Shown: piece after piece, positions 7,495-16,132 of the stretch
How the letters are laid out: each line of letters starts with the position of its first letter
Position numbering within the stretch: position 1 is the stretch's first letter
DNA from: Sphaerospermopsis aphanizomenoides BCCUSP55
GTDB taxonomy: Bacteria; Cyanobacteriota; Cyanobacteriia; Cyanobacteriales; Nostocaceae
Direction: 5' to 3'
DNA length: 64,000 nt
Assembly (NCBI RefSeq): GCF_001586785.1
Contig: NZ_LUFH02000005.1
Location: forward strand, 1-64,000
Program-made: the position numbers and the translations under genes
The notes under the pieces: model-generated
Told to the model about the DNA's origin: nothing
The model's input: only the letters and a program-made list of their open reading frames with translations
Database searches by the model: none

Positions 7495-9612
7495 CTATGG
7501 ACAACGGGAATGAATACCGCCCTTAGTACAAATGAAAGCTAATTGTTGGGCATCTAAATTTTTAGCTTCGCTAAAATCTACACCTTGGACTATAGCTGCT
7601 TGTGAACCGAGATCGGAAGTTTGGACAAATTGATCGTTTGGGTCTTGTTTACCAGGAAACAGAATCGTACCTTGAAAATCTGCCCCCTCCAAATTTGCCC
7701 CCCGTAAATCTGCACGACTTAAATCAGCATTTCGCAGGTTGGCGTTTTTCATGTTGGCAGAACGCAAAACCGCACCAGATAGACGTGCTGCACTAAAGTT
7801 AGCATTGCTAAGATTGGCATTATCTAAATAAGCTTCCGATAAATCTGCTCCTTGCCAATCTGTGTTGGTTAAGTTGGCGTGAGATAATTGTGTACCAATA
7901 GCAGAAACACGACCTAAATTAGCAGCATACAAATTTGCTTCCATCATTTTTGCATCGCTGATGTCTGCTCCTGTAAGAATTGCGTCTTCTAACATTGCCT
8001 TTTGCAAATCGCTACCAATCAGTTGGCTACTACTCAGATTAGTGCCTACTAGACGAGCATTAGACAAGTTAGCTTTATTGAGGATGGCACGGCTTAAATC
8101 GCTGCGGTTCATCAACACACGGCTGAGATTAGCTTCGGTGAGGTTAGCTTGCTTTAATTGAACTTTACTCAAATCAGCGATCGCATCATCATAAGTATCC
8201 CAACGTCCATCTTCACCGACACTGCGGAAGCGACTAGCTTTCAAACTAGCTTGGTTCAGATTGGCAGATTTAAAAATAACTCCAGATAAATCAGTATTGT
8301 CTAGTACCAATTTAAATAAAGAATTTTCCTCTGAGCTTTTTGAACCCAATTGGGCATTGCTCAAATCTATGTCATGAATTTTGCCAGTATAAACAGAGAG
8401 AATTTTATTAATTGCCTGTTGGTTAAGACTTAACTGCTGTTTTCTTATGTCTCGGAAAGTGCTGACTGATTCTATTTCTCCAGCCAGAAACTGATTCATG
8501 CGTTTTAATTCAGGAATAGCTTTGGGTCCAATATTGGTTAAGGCTTGCTGGAGAGTATCTATGATGCTGGGGTCAGTTTCCTTCACTAGTAAATCAACCA
8601 GGAATTTGATTGATTGTGTATCGTTTATACCACCTAATGCCAGAATTGCTCTCTGGCGTTCTTCATTGCTGGCACCAGAGTTAGGATTCAGTTCCTTTAC
8701 TAGTTCCAGAAACTTTTGGCTGTTAATTTGCTCGGTTTTTCGTAGGCTTTCTTGACTTTGAATGTATATTTGTGTACCTACTAAAGTTGATAATACCGCA
8801 ATCATGCTTGTTACCCCAACCACAAATAAGGTGAAATTGGGGCTACGGCGGATGAGGTTTGTGGAAATAGGCTGCTGACTAGAGGTGTTTACTTGCTGTT
8901 GATTTTCTGGCTGTGACTGTTCAGTAGCTTCTGGAGGAGTTTTTACCGATTTGCTACTGTCTCTAGCATCTATAGTGTATGTACCTGCTAACTGGTCATG
9001 GAAGGCACGACGACGCTTTTGGGCAGGCCAGCCCATTCCTTCTCCTAGCACCAACAATATAGCTAAAAATGTAAATAAACCTAAGTTGGGAAACGCAAAG
9101 CTGTAACGCCATAACAGATAGGCAACGGAAACAGGAGCCGTCCAGCGTCCTAAACCTTCACGCACAACCACAGCCCCAAAACCAGGGGCTTGACCTTCTT
9201 CATTAACTACGCGCACACCAAACCAACGCTTGGGAATGGTGCTGCCCGTTTTACCCAGTAAATACAACTGCCACCCTGAAAGGGTAATAGGTGCTAATAG
9301 GGCAATTGTCCATAAAAAATTAGTGGGACTAGCGACATTATGAATACCATAACTAACTGGTAGAGCTAAAGGTCTGGAGATCGCTCTTTCTGTGACTACC
9401 AACACTGGATTTAAAGGTACTCGGTTCAGATCGCTGCGAGAATTGGCATAAACACCTATGCCAAAGGGAACTAACCCACTGGCAACTACTAATGTGATTT
9501 CCACTGCCCAAGCGGCTAACCGTCTTGTTCCCAGAGGCAGGGAATTAACTTTTTCTGGTTTTTGGGACTGACTCGATTGATTGATATTTCTCCTGACAGT
9601 TGGGGTCGTCAT
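7495..9612 (-). CDS. RDD-family membrane protein with HEAT-like and pentapeptide repeats
   Basis: This protein has 705 aa. Residues 24-215 form an RDD domain with several membrane helices and the conserved IPKRWFGVRVV and FHDQLAGT motifs. A low-complexity Q/S/P linker follows (220-255), then one more membrane helix (about 262-282). Residues 300-365 look like a HEAT-like repeat (NEERQRAILALGGIND). About 40 pentapeptide units (A-N-L-x-x) fill 410-680. The RDD family is found in membrane proteins of mostly unknown role. The soluble repeat part probably serves for binding. This is one of three pentapeptide proteins in the window. Confidence 0.75.
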   Translation of the reverse strand: MTTPTVRRNINQSSQSQKPEKVNSLPLGTRRLAAWAVEITLVVASGLVPFGIGVYANSRSDLNRVPLNPVLVVTERAISRPLALPVSYGIHNVASPTNFLWTIALLAPITLSGWQLYLLGKTGSTIPKRWFGVRVVNEEGQAPGFGAVVVREGLGRWTAPVSVAYLLWRYSFAFPNLGLFTFLAILLVLGEGMGWPAQKRRRAFHDQLAGTYTIDARDSSKSVKTPPEATEQSQPENQQQVNTSSQQPISTNLIRRSPNFTLFVVGVTSMIAVLSTLVGTQIYIQSQESLRKTEQINSQKFLELVKELNPNSGASNEERQRAILALGGINDTQSIKFLVDLLVKETDPSIIDTLQQALTNIGPKAIPELKRMNQFLAGEIESVSTFRDIRKQQLSLNQQAINKILSVYTGKIHDIDLSNAQLGSKSSEENSLFKLVLDNTDLSGVIFKSANLNQASLKASRFRSVGEDGRWDTYDDAIADLSKVQLKQANLTEANLSRVLMNRSDLSRAILNKANLSNARLVGTNLSSSQLIGSDLQKAMLEDAILTGADISDAKMMEANLYAANLGRVSAIGTQLSHANLTNTDWQGADLSEAYLDNANLSNANFSAARLSGAVLRSANMKNANLRNADLSRADLRGANLEGADFQGTILFPGKQDPNDQFVQTSDLGSQAAIVQGVDFSEAKNLDAQQLAFICTKGGIHSRCP

Positions 9613-9698
9613 TGCATAATTCCCTTTGACTTTATGTTTACGCCAATCTCGGCGCGGTTAAAATATAGCAGCTATCAGCTATCAGCTATCAGCTATCA

Positions 9699-9772
9699 GC
9701 AGTAAAACCCTCTTGCTTCAAGGCTTTGTCATTCAATTTTGCACTTGGAGCAACCTGCAATATCCTGTAACT
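9699..9772. repeat. Dispersed ~72-bp repeat, copy A
   Basis: This copy runs from AGTAAAACCCT through CAAGGCTTTGTCAT and CCTGCAATAT to CTGTAACT. A second copy in the same orientation lies at 10257-10328, on the other side of the small membrane gene. Both are preceded by CAGCTATCAG/CAGCAGTCAG short repeats. The pair looks like a short non-coding element or solo ends of a lost insertion. Confidence 0.7.
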
Positions 9773-9779
9773 AACTAGA

Positions 9780-10124
9780 CTATTGCTTACGTTGAAAGCT
9801 ATTAGACACAAAAAATTTGTATCCAACATACACCAACAATGCCAACAGTGCCAGACTAATTACGGATGCCACCAGTTTAAATACTGTTTGCAGTATCAAC
9901 AAGCCTACAAATATCGCTACACCTGCAACTGCCAGCTTGTTCATCCCTGATAAACCCTGAAACCAAATTTGCGATCGCTCTAAATATTGGTTTAATTTGC
10001 CAAACCCAGACGGTTGTGTCTGTTTTTGCGTCTCTCCTGGGGTTGAAATTGGGGAAAATGAATTAATTTCAGCCTCTAGCTGTTGGAGGCGACGCTGCAA
10101 GTCTTCTTCGGGTAGAGGATTCAT
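9780..10124 (-). CDS. Small membrane protein, unknown
   Basis: This 114-aa protein has a short charged N-terminal region with a possible coiled coil (EEDLQRRLQQLEAEIN), a P/T/Q linker, and two closely spaced hydrophobic helices (about 63-82 and 84-105). The family is not recognised. It is flanked by two direct copies of the ~72-bp repeat, which may matter for its mobility. Confidence 0.6.
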   Translation of the reverse strand: MNPLPEEDLQRRLQQLEAEINSFSPISTPGETQKQTQPSGFGKLNQYLERSQIWFQGLSGMNKLAVAGVAIFVGLLILQTVFKLVASVISLALLALLVYVGYKFFVSNSFQRKQ

Positions 10125-10256
10125 AATTTTTGACCTCAGCTAGGACACTTGTTTTACAACCAAACAACCAAATCTTTTATTTGCTAGTTGTGTTAGTGAT
10201 TTTAGCTAAAAAGGTGATTATACAGCAGCTTTCAGCAGTCAGCGGTCAGCAGTCAG

Positions 10257-10328
10257 CAGTAAAACCCTGTTGGTGCAAGGCTTTGTCATAAAAATTTGTA
10301 CCTTATTGACCTGCAATATGCTGTAACT
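10257..10328. repeat. Dispersed ~72-bp repeat, copy B
   Basis: This is the second copy of the repeat described at 9699-9772, in the same orientation. The two differ by scattered substitutions and small gaps. It lies in the 400-bp space between the divergent genes at 10124 and 10524, which otherwise holds only A/T-rich DNA and CAGCAGTCAG-type short repeats. Confidence 0.7.
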
Positions 10329-10523
10329 TGGGTATCAGCCAGATTTTTCTGCTAACTTCCTGTGATTTCAGGATATTTTAATGTTTAGTCACAAACTCAT
10401 TCAATTTGACAATAAAAATTTATACTTTTTCTTTGGGAACAAAAACGGATTGTTTCTGTCTAGGAAGATTATCAGAATATATATCAATATATTGCTCCAT
10501 CGCAGTCGGGAGCATTAATTAAA

Positions 10524-10955
10524 ATGAAGACTTTAAGGTTATTGATCCTTGTTCCCGCAACTTTAACAATGAGTTTGCTATTTAACCAGCCTAATGTAGC
10601 TCAAACTCCTGTTATTCAAATTAATAAAAACCTCCCTCAAGACCCGCTGGTTATCAATGGTACTTCGGCGGGAACACAGCAGAGTAATTGCGGGAATATT
10701 CCTGCTCAACCTAGTCAAGTGATTCAAGTTACAGAGTCACTACCTTACTTGCGATTAACAGTTGAGAGTCAAGGTAAACCAACATTACTAGTGGACGGTC
10801 CAGGGGGGCGCTTTTGTGTGTTAGCAGATAATTACACTAATAATAAACCAGAAATGGCTGGTTTCTGGCAACTTGGACGATATTCACTGTATATAGGCAA
10901 TTTATCTTCCGGACAATATAATTATTCCCTTTCAATTTCCCAAGAAAAGAAATAG
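10524..10955 (+). CDS. Secreted protein, unknown
   Basis: This 143-aa protein has a clear signal peptide (MKTLRLLILVPATLTMSLLF...). The mature part has two cysteines (in SNCGN and GGRFCVLAD) that could form a disulfide, and a beta-rich pattern of about 90 residues resembling small carbohydrate- or calcium-binding sandwiches. No family is recognised with confidence. It is probably periplasmic. It is transcribed alone; an array of AGTCATT repeats follows the stop codon. Confidence 0.6.
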   Translation: MKTLRLLILVPATLTMSLLFNQPNVAQTPVIQINKNLPQDPLVINGTSAGTQQSNCGNIPAQPSQVIQVTESLPYLRLTVESQGKPTLLVDGPGGRFCVLADNYTNNKPEMAGFWQLGRYSLYIGNLSSGQYNYSLSISQEKK

Positions 10956-10960
10956 TAAAG

Positions 10961-11008
10961 GTCATTAGTCATTAGTCATTAGTCATTAGTCATTAGTCAT
11001 TAGTCATT
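10961..11008. repeat. Short tandem repeat, heptamer AGTCATT
   Basis: About six copies of the heptamer AGTCATT fill the space between two convergent genes. A smaller array of the same unit sits at 31294-31315, at the broken start of a gene fragment. Confidence 0.9.
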
Positions 11009-11031
11009 ATCAACTGACAACTGATAACTCA

Positions 11032-11403
11032 TTAATCTTCCAGTGATTTAGCTGGGACTTCAATGGCTGTAACATCAATTGTACCGTCTGGTGCGAAGCG
11101 GCTAAATTGACTGTTTGTTACTGATAGTTGTTCTCCACAGTTTGGACACTGCAATTGAGAGTTGTTTAAACCTGTTAATTCAAATCCGCAGACGGGACAC
11201 TGACCTGTAACTAAATTACTTTGTAGCCACCAACGAAACCCGAAAAATGCTATTACTGGTGTTACTAACAACAGCCCAAAAATAATTAGCAGGGAATTAA
11301 CCAACCAACCTAAACCTAATGATGCTAACAACCAGGCCACCGCTAACAAAGTGAGCCAAGGACGGAGTTTATCAAGATTAAATTGCAAGTTTTTTAGGCT
11401 CAT
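11032..11403 (-). CDS. Membrane protein with a C-terminal zinc ribbon, unknown
   Basis: This 123-aa protein has two membrane helices in residues 15-55, followed by C-P-V-C-G and C-P-N-C-G, a four-cysteine zinc ribbon (about residues 75-96). The tail is acidic. The role is unknown; small membrane-anchored zinc ribbons are common in cyanobacteria. It lies just downstream of the glycosyltransferase operon on the same strand but is not clearly part of it. Confidence 0.6.
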   Translation of the reverse strand: MSLKNLQFNLDKLRPWLTLLAVAWLLASLGLGWLVNSLLIIFGLLLVTPVIAFFGFRWWLQSNLVTGQCPVCGFELTGLNNSQLQCPNCGEQLSVTNSQFSRFAPDGTIDVTAIEVPAKSLED

Positions 11404-11437
11404 TTCTCAAATTTCTTTTACTATAGTTTTATCTTAG

Positions 11438-12586
11438 TCATTCGTTAGTTAGTTGGTTGGTTGATTGGAGCATTTGTTGTAACCGTTGTTGAAAAGCTTC
11501 TATTCCGAAAATAGCGATCGCTTGCTCTCGTAACCATTTACCATCACAACGTTGCTCCTGACCTTGGAGAATTTCAATACAAGCTGCTGCCACGGTATCG
11601 GGGTTGCGGTGTGGTACTCTCCATCCTAGTTTACCATCTTGTAAGGGGTCGGCTGAACCATCATCATCACCAGATAATACTGGGACACCACAAGCCATTG
11701 CTTCTAGATAAACTATGCCAAATCCTTCTTGGGAAGGCATAATATAGGCATCGGCTAGACGATAGTGTAACATCAATGCTTCTGTAGGCACAAAACCAGC
11801 AAAAATAACGCGATCGCTCACACCTAAATCTTGTGCTAACTGAGCTAATCTTGGTTGGTCATCACCACGACCAATCACTAAATATTTTACCTCTGGAAAC
11901 ACTTGAATAATTTGCGGTAAGGCTCGAATTGTCACATCCACACCTTTGTAAATATCTCCAGACCACAACCGCGCTACTGTCATTAATACCTTGGCATCTT
12001 TTAAACCATACTTCTCAATTAGTTCTGGTGCTTTGTCTCCAGGAGTAAATTTATCCCCATCAATAGCACAAGGTAGCATCTGTACTTTTTCGGGGTTGAT
12101 ACCATTAGCAGCACAAGCTCTGTCTCGACTATAACGGCTAATTGTCCAAATTGCTGAGGCTGAAGCTAAAGCATTTCTTTCTGTATTTTTGAGAGTTTCC
12201 CAAACTTCTTTCCCATAGGTGAGTACAGTATAGGGAATACCCAAAGGTTGACATAAAATCTGTATCAGTCCTGCTAACTTAATATGACCACAAAAAACCT
12301 GTTGGGGTCGTTTTTGCAATAGATATTTAAACAAAGCTAAAGCTAATTTTAGTCTACCTATGGTGGGAGACTTACTTTTAAAATAATGAAATTTTAAATT
12401 CTCTGACTCAAAAGGATTAACACAATCTGGACTATCCCGCAGTAAAAAAACTTCTGCTTTACAAGTTGGATTTAATCCTTGATAGGCAAGGAAAATATCC
12501 TTCACATAGGATTGAATTCCACCTTCCAAAGTAAAAATTTCTAAAAACACAAATAAATGATTATTTGGCACTTTATTAATTGGCAT
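11438..12586 (-). CDS. Glycosyltransferase family 4
   Basis: This 382-aa protein has a GT-B fold. The N-terminal half begins FVFLEIFTLEGGIQSYV, the acceptor-side glycine loop. The C-terminal half has the donor-binding pattern, with SQEGFGIVYLEAMACGVPVL as the E-x7-E motif of GT4 enzymes. It would transfer a sugar from a nucleotide donor to a growing polysaccharide or lipid at the cytoplasmic face of the membrane. It starts nine bases after the GDP-mannose dehydratase-like gene, so the two are almost surely one operon. Donor and acceptor are unknown; a GDP-sugar is plausible from the context. Confidence 0.85.
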   Translation of the reverse strand: MPINKVPNNHLFVFLEIFTLEGGIQSYVKDIFLAYQGLNPTCKAEVFLLRDSPDCVNPFESENLKFHYFKSKSPTIGRLKLALALFKYLLQKRPQQVFCGHIKLAGLIQILCQPLGIPYTVLTYGKEVWETLKNTERNALASASAIWTISRYSRDRACAANGINPEKVQMLPCAIDGDKFTPGDKAPELIEKYGLKDAKVLMTVARLWSGDIYKGVDVTIRALPQIIQVFPEVKYLVIGRGDDQPRLAQLAQDLGVSDRVIFAGFVPTEALMLHYRLADAYIMPSQEGFGIVYLEAMACGVPVLSGDDDGSADPLQDGKLGWRVPHRNPDTVAAACIEILQGQEQRCDGKWLREQAIAIFGIEAFQQRLQQMLQSTNQLTNE

Positions 12587-12595
12587 TTGGTAATG

Positions 12596-13597
12596 TTATT
12601 TTTTCTGTTCAGCTTGTATTAATGGCTTAATTTTACCGTTCTCTAAATTTTCCAAATCGGTTTTTACCATGTTTTCCAAAAGTTGCTCAAAACTTACTTG
12701 CGGTTCCCAACCCAGATTTGTTTTGGCTTTAGCGGGGTTAGCAACAAGTTGAAAATGTTCGTCTGAGCGCAATAAATTAGTATTCACAATTACGTATTTT
12801 TGCCAATCAAGTCCGACAGCATCAAAAGCTGTGCTAATTAATTCTTTTACACTGTGGAGTTTACCTGTACCAATGACATATTCTTCCGGTTCGTCAACTT
12901 GCAACATTCGCCACATAGCATTAACATGATCTCCGGCAAAACCCCAGTCCCGTTTAGCATCTAAGTTGCCCATTTCCAAGGTTTGAGCTAAACCCAATTT
13001 AATTGATGCTGCGGCTAAAGAAACTTTGCGTGTCACAAACTGAGGAGGACGTAAAGGAGATTCGTGATTGTATAAAATACCACTACAAGCAAATAAACCA
13101 TAACGCTGTCGGTGATGTACCATCGTCCAGTGAGCGTGTAATTTTGCTGCTGCGTAGGGATTTTTAGGACGGAAAGGGGTTTCTTCATCTTGGGGAGCAG
13201 TAGTTACATCACCAAACATTTCTGAACTGCTGGCTTGATAAAACCTTGTAGATAAACCAACTTGCCGAATTGCGTCTAATAATCTGGTAGCAGTACCTGT
13301 AATCAGATCGAGAGTTCCTAAAGGATCATGCCAGGAATCAGGAACGAAACTAGGAGCAGCTAAATTATAAATTTCCTGGGGCTGTAGTTGTTCAACAGCA
13401 GTTAATAAACCTGCATAATCCCTTAAATCAACGGTGTAAATTTCTACTTTATCCGCTAGGTTTCCTAATTTTGACAAGTTAGGTTGTCGGTGGGGAGATA
13501 CTAAGCCGACCACTCGATAATTTTGGTGAAGGAGTAAATGGCTCAGATAGTAGCCATCTTGGCCTGTAATACCTGTGATTAGGGCTGTTTTTGTCAT
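12596..13597 (-). CDS. gmd: GDP-mannose 4,6-dehydratase-like SDR enzyme
   Basis: This 333-aa extended short-chain dehydrogenase has the NAD(P) motif TGITGQDGYYLS at the N-terminus, the catalytic S-S-S-E-M-F-G and the YxxxK motif (NPYAAAKLHAH). The RDWGFAGDHVNAMW segment is characteristic of GDP-mannose 4,6-dehydratases. The product, GDP-4-keto-6-deoxymannose, is the precursor of GDP-fucose, rhamnose and related sugars. It is first in an operon with a GT4 glycosyltransferase, which suggests a role in exopolysaccharide or envelope glycans. No fucose synthase gene (fcl) is visible beside it. Confidence 0.85.
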   Translation of the reverse strand: MTKTALITGITGQDGYYLSHLLLHQNYRVVGLVSPHRQPNLSKLGNLADKVEIYTVDLRDYAGLLTAVEQLQPQEIYNLAAPSFVPDSWHDPLGTLDLITGTATRLLDAIRQVGLSTRFYQASSSEMFGDVTTAPQDEETPFRPKNPYAAAKLHAHWTMVHHRQRYGLFACSGILYNHESPLRPPQFVTRKVSLAAASIKLGLAQTLEMGNLDAKRDWGFAGDHVNAMWRMLQVDEPEEYVIGTGKLHSVKELISTAFDAVGLDWQKYVIVNTNLLRSDEHFQLVANPAKAKTNLGWEPQVSFEQLLENMVKTDLENLENGKIKPLIQAEQKK

Positions 13598-13775
13598 AGA
13601 TATGGTGTTTGATATGACAGTTTTAGTCTACTGAAATTATGTATCTAGTATATTAAGTATTATTTTTACAGGCAAATTAGCTTTTCAACTAGTAAGATTT
13701 CGGAAATTTATTAAACATTTCTTAAAGATTTATCAGTATATTTAATTTGACAGTTTTTTTTAAAGATTTGATTAA

Positions 13776-14861
13776 ATGGATAGCCAGCCCAATCTTTTCA
13801 CACCTGTTCAGCTTGGCCCCTATATCCTACCTAATAGGATTGTTATGGCTCCTATGACCAGGTTAAGAGCAATTGATAGTATTCCTAACTCGTTGATGGC
13901 GACTTACTACGCTCAACGTGCCAGTGCAGGGCTAATTGTCACAGAAGCGACAATGGTGTCTTCACTAAGTTTAGGCTACATGAACTGTCCGGGTATTTAC
14001 TCAGAGGAGCAGGTGGCAGGATGGCGGTTGGTGACAGATGCAGTCCATGAACAAGGGGGCAGAATTTTTCTGCAAATATGGCACTCTGGCAGGGTTTCCC
14101 ATCCATCGTTATTGGGAGGAGAGTTACCTGTTGCTCCCAGTGCGATCGCCGCAGTTGGTTCGTTACATACACCTGTTGGTAAGGTGTCTTTAGAAACTCC
14201 CCGTGCTTTGGAAACTGAGGAAATTCCCGGCATCGTTGAGCAATTCCGCCAAGGGGCAAAAAATGCTTTAGCTGCTGGTTTTGATGGTGTGGAACTGCAC
14301 GGCGCTTTTGGTTATTTAATTGACCAATTTTTACAAGATGGTTCAAACCAGCGCACTGATGAATATGGTGGTTCAATTGAGAACCGCAGTAGGTTTCTCT
14401 TAGAAGTGGTGGCTGCTGTCACTGATGTTTGGGGGGGCGATTGCGTTGGTATTAAACTTTCACCAAGTAATACATTTTACGGAATGCAAGATAGCAATCC
14501 CCAAGCCACTTTCGGTTATGTAATTCAGGCGCTGAACTCCTTTGGACTGGCTTATCTACACCTAATGGAGCCTAATGAACTTGATTTAAGTACCCGTGAA
14601 GTGATCAATCCTGTAATTAATGAATTTAGACCTATTTATCCAGGTACTATCATTACCAATGGTGGCTATGACCGGATTACAGGCGATCGCATTCTCAGTG
14701 ATGGAAATGCAGAATTAGTCTCTTTTGGTAAGTTATTTATCTCCAATCCAGACCTACCAAAACGCTTACAACTTAATACCGAATTGAATGCCCCAGATCC
14801 CAAAACATTCTACGCTCTAGATGCTACAGGGTATACAGATTACCCATTTTTAGAATCTTAG
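13776..14861 (+). CDS. Old-yellow-enzyme-type ene-reductase
   Basis: This 361-aa FMN-dependent alkene reductase of the NemA/OYE family shows RIVMAPMTRLRA near the start, the active-site segment around residue 172 and the highly conserved DEYGGSIENRSRF. It would reduce activated C=C bonds using NAD(P)H. In the H-x-x-N pair that binds the substrate carbonyl in classical members, the Asn is replaced by Phe here (HGAFGYL), while the proton-donor Tyr is kept. This may change the substrate range. It stands alone with no obvious operon partner. Confidence 0.85.
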   Translation: MDSQPNLFTPVQLGPYILPNRIVMAPMTRLRAIDSIPNSLMATYYAQRASAGLIVTEATMVSSLSLGYMNCPGIYSEEQVAGWRLVTDAVHEQGGRIFLQIWHSGRVSHPSLLGGELPVAPSAIAAVGSLHTPVGKVSLETPRALETEEIPGIVEQFRQGAKNALAAGFDGVELHGAFGYLIDQFLQDGSNQRTDEYGGSIENRSRFLLEVVAAVTDVWGGDCVGIKLSPSNTFYGMQDSNPQATFGYVIQALNSFGLAYLHLMEPNELDLSTREVINPVINEFRPIYPGTIITNGGYDRITGDRILSDGNAELVSFGKLFISNPDLPKRLQLNTELNAPDPKTFYALDATGYTDYPFLES

Positions 14862-15085
14862 AATCTTCACAAAATTATCTAAATTTCGGTAGAAAATCAA
14901 TAAACTGACCACCGTTTTCAGTTTTATAATTGTCGAGAGCAGCTAAAAAACTGGGTTATTAAAGATAGACAGAAAAAGGTTGTATAAAACCTATCTAATA
15001 TCTTTTTAGATATCGACTCAGCTATCCTAGTTTAAAAGTCTGTTTTTCCCATTAAAAATCATTTCGCAGGCACACACAAATAATT

Positions 15086-15799
15086 ATGGATTTGTCAAAC
15101 TTTACTACACTCCAAAACTTAGAATCTGCCTTCGGTGGTGAATCGATGGCAAATCGCAAATATCTGTTTTTTGCCAATGTAGCAAAGAAACTGGGTTTTT
15201 CAGACTTAGCAAAACTTTTTAAAGAAACAGCAGATCAAGAAACTGAACACGCCTTTGCACATTTCGAGTTATTACATCCAGAACTAGTAGTGAAAGATCC
15301 AACTAGTTTAACTGATGAACAAAAACGGGAAATTGTTTCTCGCTGTTTGTCTTTAGCAATTGAAGGCGAAACCTACGAATACACTACAATGTATCCTGAA
15401 TTTGCTGCTGCTGCTCAACAAGACAGAGACAATCCCGCAGCGGAAGAATTTCTCAAACAAGCACAAGAATCTAGCGAACACGCTAATACATTCCGCGCCG
15501 CAGCCCACCGCTTTGGGTTACTAAAATTCATCGAAAATTACCACGCAGATCGTTACGCTGAAGCGTTGGAAGTATTAAATGGAGGACAAGCTGTCACCAG
15601 AGTAGCAGGTGAAGATCCTCAAACTCAAAAATGGATTTGTAGACAATGCAGCATGATTTACGATCCGGTTGTGGGTGATCCAGATTCAGGAATTGCACCT
15701 GGTACACCTTTTGCACAAATTCCCGACGACTGGAGTTGTCCTATTTGTGGTGCAACTAAAAAGACTTTTAAACCGCTAGAGGAAAAAGTTGCTGCTTAA
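15086..15799 (+). CDS. rbr: Rubrerythrin
   Basis: This 237-aa protein has an N-terminal ferritin-like diiron domain with repeated E-x-x-x-H elements (ETADQETEHAF and QESSEHANTF). A C-terminal rubredoxin domain carries C-R-Q-C and C-P-I-C-G iron ligands (about 192-225). It reduces hydrogen peroxide, passing electrons from the rubredoxin site to the diiron site. In Anabaena a rubrerythrin protects nitrogenase in heterocysts. The protein is longer than the usual ~190 aa, because of a longer diiron domain. It is the only gene between two non-coding gaps. Confidence 0.9.
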   Translation: MDLSNFTTLQNLESAFGGESMANRKYLFFANVAKKLGFSDLAKLFKETADQETEHAFAHFELLHPELVVKDPTSLTDEQKREIVSRCLSLAIEGETYEYTTMYPEFAAAAQQDRDNPAAEEFLKQAQESSEHANTFRAAAHRFGLLKFIENYHADRYAEALEVLNGGQAVTRVAGEDPQTQKWICRQCSMIYDPVVGDPDSGIAPGTPFAQIPDDWSCPICGATKKTFKPLEEKVAA

Positions 15800-16132
15800 A
15801 AAAGGCAGGGTGTAGGGTGTGGGGTGTGGGGAAAGCAGGGGAGAAAAGAGTTATTTAATTTTGACTTTTGACTTTTGACTTTTGACTTGATCTTACCCAA
15901 TGCCCCATGCCCACTTGCCAAAAAATTTACTGATAAATAAAACTTAATCACGTACAAAAATTACAATACAAAATTATTATTTTTACCATTCCACAAGCAA
16001 GATTAGCTATTTCTGTATTAACCGAAGTATTTCTCAAAACTATGTAATAAAAATATCATCATAAAATTACAAATTCTTTGATAAAAAATCAGCAGATGCG
16101 TGTTAAGGTTTTAATTCCGTTGTCTTCCCCTA
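15800..16132. other. Intergenic region with simple repeats
   Basis: No gene is seen. The first 100 bases are G-rich GGGTGTGGGG and TTTTGACT short repeats (TTTTGACT is also at 60455-60485). The rest is very A/T-rich and could hold the promoter of the replication-protein gene. I found no clear iteron array. Confidence 0.5.

Noticed and set aside
13939-14376. 145-residue minus-strand frame inside the ene-reductase
   Set aside because: Shadow of a clear coding region on the other strand.
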